Part shown: positions 49,624 to 55,713 of the stretch, in pieces
How the letters are laid out: each line of letters starts with the position of its first letter
How positions within the stretch are numbered: the stretch's first letter is position 1
Source of the DNA: a virus
Virus record (IMG/VR): IMGVR_UViG_3300037852_000225
Location: 1 to 55,713 of that record
DNA: 55,713 bases
Reading direction: 5' to 3' (one strand)
Position numbers and translations under genes: made by a program
The notes under the pieces: model-generated
Database searches by the model: none
Seen by the model: only the letters and a program-made list of their open reading frames with translations
Told to the model about the DNA's origin: nothing

Positions 49624-50843
49624 GTGACCTGTCTGGTGTCATATCGTTCTCGATTGTGATGGACAAATCACAATCTCCCAGTAAATTAAAATTTATCGAC
49701 AACTCGTCATACCCAATTGGAGTTTCTACTACTGTTACAGGAATAATTTCAATCACGCAGCCGGACGGTGTTACCATCAACGGAAATTTTGCGACCCCTG
49801 ATGTATTTTGGTCTGGTAGTAGTCTCACGCAACCTTTAAAAGAACTAAGACTCGATACAGCAGGAAACTTCCAAAATGGCGCCTACACAATCGTCTATAC
49901 TGTAAGAGCGCCAGGGTATTCCGATACTGTGCTTACGAAATCATTTTCACTTCAGTATACACCTCCCATCCCGATTGTAACACAAGGATTCGATTTATTC
50001 ACCCCCCGTTTAGTCGTCACAGATAGCACCAGTTACGGACAATCAGGATTCAATTTCCTGTCTACAACATGGCAATGGGCGTCTACAATATATTCAGTAA
50101 ATGGAACTCCTCAAACTATTGCCGGAAGTTTACAGACTTTCGATTTGAATTATCAGGGAAGTTATTATGACGCTAAATATACTGTCAACCTAACGGTTAT
50201 CCCAAGCTGGCAGATGGCAGGATTGAACTCATGGGTGACATTAATTGATTCACTGGCTATTCCACAACAAATTTATTACGCTGAAATTCCACCTTCTTAT
50301 ACTGTATTGCTTCAGGGACTCGATGCAATGAAAACGGCTCTTGACGCTGCCAGTTGTAATAACAATGAAGTGTTGACAGAAAATTATTTGCTGGCAGAAG
50401 CGATTTTTTCTCATTATGCGGCCCGTGGGTGCGCCGGAGATTTGGCAGGTCTTAGCTATTATGTTTACCAACTTCAGAAATTATTTAATGGAGGTACAAT
50501 TCCTCCTTATGTAAATACCAATGCTGTTATTCCGGCTTATGTATGGAGTAATTGCAGCGGCGGAAGTTCATCTTGGTCAGGGATTACAGGCAAACCTTCA
50601 ACGGCTGTTATTGAATGGGTGGTAGGAACGGGTGGGTTCCCCGGAAATGGAGCCACAACTCTTACAGATGCAAGGCTGGCTAATGCAAATGTAAGAGTGT
50701 TCAGGAGTGGGCTTAAACAGCTTGGTTCAAATCCTGGAGACGGGACATCTTACTATACTAAAGTTTTCGGAAGTTATGTAGTGTTTTTCTTCCCCGCGCT
50801 GTCAACGGGAGAGGTTTTAAGCGTGGAAAATATCCCCTTGTAA
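49620..50843 (+). CDS. Fibre/receptor-binding protein candidate
   Basis: 407 residues, beta-rich with Ig-like strands in the first 200 (VISITQPDGVTI, AYTIVYTVRAPGYSDTVLTKSFSL) and a helical middle (LDAMKTALDAASCNNNEVLTENYLLAEAIFSHYA). The C-terminus (SGLKQLGSNPGDGTSYYTKVFGSYVVFFFPALSTGEVLSVENI) is a known terminal module of phage fibre and tip proteins. It sits directly before the large fibre gene and probably joins fibre to tail or head. Confidence 0.6.
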   Translation: MSDLSGVISFSIVMDKSQSPSKLKFIDNSSYPIGVSTTVTGIISITQPDGVTINGNFATPDVFWSGSSLTQPLKELRLDTAGNFQNGAYTIVYTVRAPGYSDTVLTKSFSLQYTPPIPIVTQGFDLFTPRLVVTDSTSYGQSGFNFLSTTWQWASTIYSVNGTPQTIAGSLQTFDLNYQGSYYDAKYTVNLTVIPSWQMAGLNSWVTLIDSLAIPQQIYYAEIPPSYTVLLQGLDAMKTALDAASCNNNEVLTENYLLAEAIFSHYAARGCAGDLAGLSYYVYQLQKLFNGGTIPPYVNTNAVIPAYVWSNCSGGSSSWSGITGKPSTAVIEWVVGTGGFPGNGATTLTDARLANANVRVFRSGLKQLGSNPGDGTSYYTKVFGSYVVFFFPALSTGEVLSVENIPL

Positions 50844-53800
50844 ATGAAAAAATTAATCATCATATTACTTCTCTTTGGTTCTGCATACGGTCAGAACATT
50901 TCTGTCATTCAAGGGTTGGGCGGTCCAACGACTGAAATTTGGGTAAAAGGGGTTCTCAAGATAGATACAGCGATGGTATGGCCATCTAAAGACACCTTGT
51001 TTACACCTTCTCAGATATTCACAGTTGTCGTGCGTCCACAGGATAAGACGCCTTATATGTGGATCGGCGTCAGATGGGTAGCTTTTGCGCTAACAGGTGG
51101 CACTTATGTGAACTCATTCAACGGAAGGGTCGGCGTTGTGATTCCTTCAAATGGAGACTATACGGCCGCAATGGTAACAAATGCAGTTGACCAGACACAG
51201 GTTTATAACGATCCAACCTGGCTAAACTCACTTTCATATAGCAAACTTATAGCGGTTCCGGCAACACAGACTTTTCTATCCGGATATGGAGTTAATGTGA
51301 CTGGCGGTCCTGCATTCAGCTTCAAATTTGATTCGGCGACCGTACACCCTGTAACTAATATTATTAAGGTCAATGACTCCACCATTGGGTTTACAATAAA
51401 TAATAGACCTACCCAAACGATTCTGATACGGGGAAATGGTGGTGGGACCGGAGGAATAGGAACAGTCACTAATTTTATTTTTACACAGGCAAATGGCATT
51501 TCAGGGTCAGTAACGACCAGCACCAGCACTCCCAATTTGACACTCGGAACATCCGTGAATGGGCTTGTATCAGGCAATGGTGTGGCTTTTTTGCCGACAG
51601 TCATTGGCGCTGGCCTTAGTTATGTTGGAACGACCCTTACCAATACAATCATAAATAATAATCAACTTGCCAATGGATCAAACTTCATAAGCAATATTTC
51701 TGGACTTGTTCAGCCTGGCACCGGACCAATTACACTGACGGGAGCCGGCACACAAGGCAATCCTTATGTTATAAGCGTGGGTGCTTCAGTCGGAGGCGGT
51801 GGCAGTTCAGACTCATTGAAACATTTATTTGTTGACACATCTGCTGCGCCAAGGAATGGATTTGTACTGACATTCGACAGTGTAAACCATAAATGGTATC
51901 TTTCTTCAAAGGGGGGCGGTGCCGGTGGGTCAGTGACACAGTTTGCTTTTACCAATGGAGCTGGGTTTACCGGATCAGTCTCAAATCCTACCACTACCCC
52001 AACTCTTTCGCTTACCATGCAAAATGCAGTTGCCGATGGTGCCACAAAGGGGATAGCTGCGTTTACGACAAATGATTTCCTTTCAGCAAGCGGCGTCATT
52101 TCACTAAACTATGCAGCGGGGCAGAAAGCCACTGGGTCGGTCCCTGGATTCCTGTCGGCGACAGACTGGACGACATTTAATAATAAATTTTCAGGGACAC
52201 TCGCAAACGGAAGTATATTTATTGGAAATATATCAAATTTGGCTACCGCCCAAGTCATGAGCGGCGATGCTACCTTGTCAAATACCGGGGTTATTACCAT
52301 ATCTAACAGTGCTGTGACTTATGCCAAAATGCAGAATGAGACTTCTGCAACAATGCTGGGAAGATATGCCGGGACCAATGGCGTCGTGCAGGAAATAACT
52401 ATTGGAAATGGTATTGCGCTTAATTCAGGAACCGGGGTGCTGTCAGTCAGAATAAATGCGCCGCTTATATTTTCGTCTGGCATTATTACAGCCGATACTA
52501 CCATGACAAATACCTCGCTGGTGACCTATTATCAGCTTACTCATGGTGTGAGGGACTCTATTTTCGTATTAAATGCGGGATCGGCTATCACAAGAATAGG
52601 ATGGGCTTCTGGAAGCGATACTATTTATCTTGGCGGTCTGAAGAACTCGTCAAATATAAATTGGAGTAAAGGAACCGATTCCACTGAAACCGCACAGTTG
52701 ACAACTACCGGAGTGACAGCAGGTTCTTATGTAAACGTATCGGCAACCGTGGATGCGTTCGGAAGAATAACTGCCATGAGCAATGGATCCGGAGGGACTG
52801 TTGTGTCGTCTGTTTCCAGCACTCTTAGTTCGATAACATTCTCACCAACCACTGGAGCAGTATTGGGGGATATCAATCTTGGCCATGCCAATTCATGGAC
52901 GGCAGCACAGAGTTTTGCCGTATTAAACGCATCCAATACAGTCACTTTTACAGGAACGACTTTCAATGCAGGAGGGACGAAGTTCGATGTGATGATTCAG
53001 GATACAACGACAGGTATCTTGTATAGGGAACCTTACTGGCAGACGGATACAACTGGATATGCAGCAGGAAATTTATTTGTAAAATTCAATGGTACAAAAT
53101 TTATTTTAAGTGCTGGTAGTGGAGGTGGAACTCAAAACTTTGAATCCGTTTTAAGTCAGGCTCCAACGAGACTTCTCCAAGACCATTCCAATACATGGAA
53201 TAACCACATCTGGACTAATGATAGTCTGGGGTCATGGAAATACCCTCATCCGGTAGCATCTTTGAGTAGCCCTGTTTTTTATATTGCACCCGATTCAAAT
53301 ACAAACCCAAATAATATAGTTATTTTAAGGGTAGACCAGATTCATAAAAAAAATAACTATGCTCCATTTATGATGGAAATGCTCCCTACGGGAAACGGGG
53401 ACGGAACGGACGATTACGTTTACGCTTACGGGTTTAATATAGATCAGATTTATGATGCGAATGCACTTTCTTTTTCCCGAAGGATGGAATATCGTTATTT
53501 GAATACTCTAATGGAAGAACACCTTCAGCTTAGCTTACCGGGGCGTGAAATATGGAGGGAACAATCTGTTACGGTTAGTACATCAGACTCAATCAAGCGA
53601 AGTACAGGTCTTGAGGCTCATCAAATCAATGCTATTGAGTTCAGGAGTTTAGCCGGTCAGGGAGCAGGAGCTTATGTAGCTTTTAATGACAACCTTGCAG
53701 CTACAACTGCTAATGTTACAATAAGTGAGGCTACTGCGGCTAACTTCAATTTACAAACAGGTTCATCAGGTCAATATACCGGAAGTATAGTAATGCTTGC

Positions 53801-54839
53801 TGCGAGTAGTGGTTTGATGGCTTTTCAAACTGCAACAGGATATACTTTTGATAATCTCGTTCAGCATCTTAATGTAGGCGGCGCTAATGGAGCTTCTGAA
53901 TTTGATTTAATGAGAAGCGATAATACCCCTTTGATGTTTAAACAATACGGAGCCACTTTTACAAACTATAACAACAGATTCAGACTGGCTTATAATGACG
54001 GTACTAATGACATAATGGTTATCCTTCCAAAAAATACCACTACTAATAATCACGATATTCAGCTAGGAGCCATATCAGGAGGAAACTATGCAGATCAGGG
54101 CGGGTCAATGCTTCAGGTATATGGCGGCCTTTACACACAGGCTGATTTTTATTCCGCAGCCGTTCAGGGAACTTCTTATCTCGTAGATAATACGACAATT
54201 TCCGATCCGGTAACAGCTAATAGCGGAACAAGGCCTAGAGTTTCAAATGTGGCTTTTCTTCAGTCCACACTAACAGCTACGCATACGGCAGTTGTATATA
54301 CTGTTGGCAGTAGCTTGTTCGTTCAGGGTCCGCCGATAGCAAGTACAAACGTAACGATAACAAATCCTTACGCTATTGAAATAGGATCAGGATCGCTTTC
54401 AATAGATTTCGATGCTACGCATAACACAACTTTTTCTACAAATTCAACTGGCAATTTAGTAATCACTCCTTCTTCAACGGCTATTATGCCAAACGCAAAT
54501 ATCTCTTACGATTTAGGAACGTCTGCTGCTAACTGGAGAAATGTATATGTAGGCGCTGTCATAGGGGCAAATAATAACGGAGGCGATGCTAATACTTCTA
54601 TTGGTGCTGCTTCTACGACACAGAAACTTCCAACTGTAACTGCTAACCGGACAGTTACGCTTCCGACGATGATACAAGGTCAATGGATTGATATTCTTGT
54701 AACCAATACATCAGGAACATTCCATTGGAGTTTCACTAATACGGTTATTGATATGAGTGGCAACACAATCACAAATCTGGTTAATGGTACAGCCTACAGA
54801 ATTTATTGGGACGGAACAAATTATATAAAAGGAAATTAA
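50844..54839 (+). CDS. Large tail fibre protein with signal-peptide-like start
   Basis: 1331 residues, Gly/Ser/Thr/Asn-rich, made of many short strands (GNGGGTGGIGTVTNFIFTQANG, ILPNANISYDLGTSAANWRNVYV), with the fibre-specific NGRVGVV segment (residues 93-99) and a C-terminus like other fibre tips (TVTLPTMIQGQWIDILVTN). The N-terminus MKKLIIILLLFGSAYGQ reads as a type I signal peptide, rare in virion proteins and so either secretion of the protein or mimicry of one; an internal start at a later Met is the alternative. The 3' third (from about 53.27 kb) is more AT-rich. Confidence 0.65.
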   Translation: MKKLIIILLLFGSAYGQNISVIQGLGGPTTEIWVKGVLKIDTAMVWPSKDTLFTPSQIFTVVVRPQDKTPYMWIGVRWVAFALTGGTYVNSFNGRVGVVIPSNGDYTAAMVTNAVDQTQVYNDPTWLNSLSYSKLIAVPATQTFLSGYGVNVTGGPAFSFKFDSATVHPVTNIIKVNDSTIGFTINNRPTQTILIRGNGGGTGGIGTVTNFIFTQANGISGSVTTSTSTPNLTLGTSVNGLVSGNGVAFLPTVIGAGLSYVGTTLTNTIINNNQLANGSNFISNISGLVQPGTGPITLTGAGTQGNPYVISVGASVGGGGSSDSLKHLFVDTSAAPRNGFVLTFDSVNHKWYLSSKGGGAGGSVTQFAFTNGAGFTGSVSNPTTTPTLSLTMQNAVADGATKGIAAFTTNDFLSASGVISLNYAAGQKATGSVPGFLSATDWTTFNNKFSGTLANGSIFIGNISNLATAQVMSGDATLSNTGVITISNSAVTYAKMQNETSATMLGRYAGTNGVVQEITIGNGIALNSGTGVLSVRINAPLIFSSGIITADTTMTNTSLVTYYQLTHGVRDSIFVLNAGSAITRIGWASGSDTIYLGGLKNSSNINWSKGTDSTETAQLTTTGVTAGSYVNVSATVDAFGRITAMSNGSGGTVVSSVSSTLSSITFSPTTGAVLGDINLGHANSWTAAQSFAVLNASNTVTFTGTTFNAGGTKFDVMIQDTTTGILYREPYWQTDTTGYAAGNLFVKFNGTKFILSAGSGGGTQNFESVLSQAPTRLLQDHSNTWNNHIWTNDSLGSWKYPHPVASLSSPVFYIAPDSNTNPNNIVILRVDQIHKKNNYAPFMMEMLPTGNGDGTDDYVYAYGFNIDQIYDANALSFSRRMEYRYLNTLMEEHLQLSLPGREIWREQSVTVSTSDSIKRSTGLEAHQINAIEFRSLAGQGAGAYVAFNDNLAATTANVTISEATAANFNLQTGSSGQYTGSIVMLAASSGLMAFQTATGYTFDNLVQHLNVGGANGASEFDLMRSDNTPLMFKQYGATFTNYNNRFRLAYNDGTNDIMVILPKNTTTNNHDIQLGAISGGNYADQGGSMLQVYGGLYTQADFYSAAVQGTSYLVDNTTISDPVTANSGTRPRVSNVAFLQSTLTATHTAVVYTVGSSLFVQGPPIASTNVTITNPYAIEIGSGSLSIDFDATHNTTFSTNSTGNLVITPSSTAIMPNANISYDLGTSAANWRNVYVGAVIGANNNGGDANTSIGAASTTQKLPTVTANRTVTLPTMIQGQWIDILVTNTSGTFHWSFTNTVIDMSGNTITNLVNGTAYRIYWDGTNYIKGN

Positions 54840-54845
54840 TAAGCC

Positions 54846-55169
54846 ATGAGCAATATAGAAGGAGTGCAGTTAATCACAGCAGCAGGGTCGGTTACGATAA
54901 GTAACGGAGTGAAAATTGTTTATGTAAACCCTGCTTCACTACTCGCAACGCTTGTGCCTACTTTTCCGGCAAATGCTAATGACCTTGACGAATTGTGGTT
55001 TCATTACGGAGGAACAATACTGACAGGGGTAGCCGTTGTAACAGCGCAGACGCTTACTCCAAATTCCGGACAGTCAATCGTTGGAACATTGCTTACCGCA
55101 CCACTCGGAGGAAGCTGTACTGCGTTCAGGTATAGGGGCGCAAATACAACATGGTATAAAATAGTATAG
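54846..55169 (+). CDS. Small fibre-associated protein
   Basis: 107 residues, beta-rich (GVQLITAAGSVTISNGVKIVYVN, ELWFHYGGTILTGVAVVTAQTLTPN) without signal peptide. Starts six bases after the fibre gene and has the size and composition of tail fibre assembly or tip proteins. No specific family recognised. Confidence 0.5.
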   Translation: MSNIEGVQLITAAGSVTISNGVKIVYVNPASLLATLVPTFPANANDLDELWFHYGGTILTGVAVVTAQTLTPNSGQSIVGTLLTAPLGGSCTAFRYRGANTTWYKIV

Positions 55170-55203
55170 AGTCACAAATAAACAATAGAAAATCAATAGA
55201 AAA

Positions 55204-55296
55204 ATGTATAAAGTTACCTTAACGATAGGCCAATGGTTAGATTTTTTGAAGAACTTTATGAAAACAAACAAATTATGTGGAAAAAACGTGAAATAA
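55204..55296 (+). CDS. Short ORF, possibly a gene start cut by the HNH insertion
   Basis: 30 codons (MYKVTLTIGQWLDFLKNFMK...). The first 20 residues resemble the start of a genuine small virion protein, and the frame is then lost within the HNH coding sequence. May be the 5' piece of a displaced gene. Confidence 0.35.
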   Translation: MYKVTLTIGQWLDFLKNFMKTNKLCGKNVK

Positions 55297-55713
55297 TAGA
55301 CATTAAAGGAATGGTATTTGGAAAATTAACTGTATTGGAATTTTCTAAAATGACAGTTCAAGGGGCTGCTGTATGGAAATGTCAATGTGAATGCGGTAAA
55401 ATTGTAGATAAGGTTGGTGTACTTCTAAGAGCTGGGAAGATTAAAAGTTGCGGGTGTTCCAGAATGGAAAATATGTTAAAGGCAATTACTAAGCATGGTG
55501 AAGCAAGAAAAGGACTAATGACAAAGGAACGAATATCTTGGGGGTCAATGAGAGCGAGATGCTTTAATTCTAATAATATCGCTTACAGCAATTACGGAGG
55601 CAGAGGCATAACTGTTTGTCAAAGATGGGCTAATTCATTTGAAAATTTCTTAAAAGATATGGGTAGAGCACCTTCAAGTAAACATTCACTTGATAGATAC
55701 CCAAATAATGATG
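55275..55713 (+). CDS. HNH-type homing endonuclease, cut by right window edge
   Basis: 146 residues visible: N-terminal GMVFGKLTVLEF, a Cys-rich finger (WKCQCECGKIVDK..., KSCGCSRM), then RISWGSMRARCFNSNNIAYSNYGGRGITVCQRWANSFENFLKDMG and PSSKHSLDRYPNN, the diagnostic YGGRGI...CxRW...SFxxFLxDMG...SLDR layout of a widespread phage HNH-like family. The frame remains open at the end. The first Met of the frame would be 55233; I prefer 55275, where family-like sequence begins. More AT-rich than the fibre genes. Confidence 0.75.
   Translation, partial: MWKKREIIDIKGMVFGKLTVLEFSKMTVQGAAVWKCQCECGKIVDKVGVLLRAGKIKSCGCSRMENMLKAITKHGEARKGLMTKERISWGSMRARCFNSNNIAYSNYGGRGITVCQRWANSFENFLKDMGRAPSSKHSLDRYPNND

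Noticed and set aside
1-55713. tRNA genes, CRISPR arrays, integrase, reverse transcriptase or diversity-generating retroelement
   Set aside because: I looked for cloverleaf-type arms, regular spacer-repeat arrays, tyrosine/serine recombinase motifs and the YxDD motif and saw none.

Overview
The window is part of the double-stranded DNA genome of a tailed, probably podovirus-like phage of the Bacteroidota. Three things point to the host. The best promoters match the Bacteroidota pattern TTTG-N20-TAnnTTTG. Starts lack Shine-Dalgarno sequences and genes overlap by ATGA or TAATG. One gene encodes a protein that looks like the membrane part of GldL, a gliding/type 9 secretion motor subunit known from this phylum. 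TAG works as a normal stop codon, and I saw no tRNA, CRISPR array or integrase.

Layout. (1) Bases 1-7864, mostly minus strand, form the replication module: a PrimPol/SF3 primase-helicase, a PD-(D/E)XK-like nuclease, SSB, a stand-alone DnaA domain IV protein, a RecT/Red-beta-like annealing protein and small helper genes. An AT-rich tract at 1780-2225 with 12 copies of GACAAAA and several inverted repeats is a good origin candidate. (2) Bases 7967-10322, plus strand: a ribbon-helix-helix (RHH) regulator, a small membrane protein, a beta-rich protein, a papain-like peptidase and an HNH-AP2 homing endonuclease. (3) Bases 10319-19204, minus strand: a tightly coupled operon with RHH, GroES, an outer-membrane-like protein, a lipoprotein, the GldL-like protein, five glycosyltransferase-like proteins, two methyltransferase-like proteins and several tiny membrane proteins. 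(4) Bases 19271-55713, plus strand: virion genes. These are a tandem GroES-like protein, neck/tail proteins, a nozzle-like 1123-residue protein, ejection proteins, an 18-residue-repeat protein, a 1658-residue polyvalent protein (histidine phosphatase plus zincin plus C-terminal domain), a TerS candidate, TerL, portal, scaffold candidate, major capsid protein, and fibre genes.

Regulation. The two divergent promoter regions (7865-7966 and 19205-19270) are built alike. Each has a small RHH gene about 9 nt downstream of its promoter, and both RHH promoters carry ATTTGGTAC over the -33 box. In the first region the -33 boxes of two overlapping divergent promoters are the arms of an inverted repeat. 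This suggests a small phage-wide transcription switch.

Homing endonucleases are abundant (six), including one between the TerS candidate and TerL and one cut by the right end of the window. Base composition changes within single genes, for example near 36.3 kb and 39.06 kb, as expected for a mosaic genome. No DNA polymerase, RNA polymerase or recognisable endolysin is present; those functions may lie outside the window, come from the host, or use unfamiliar proteins. Protein families were assigned by reading motifs, without database searches.
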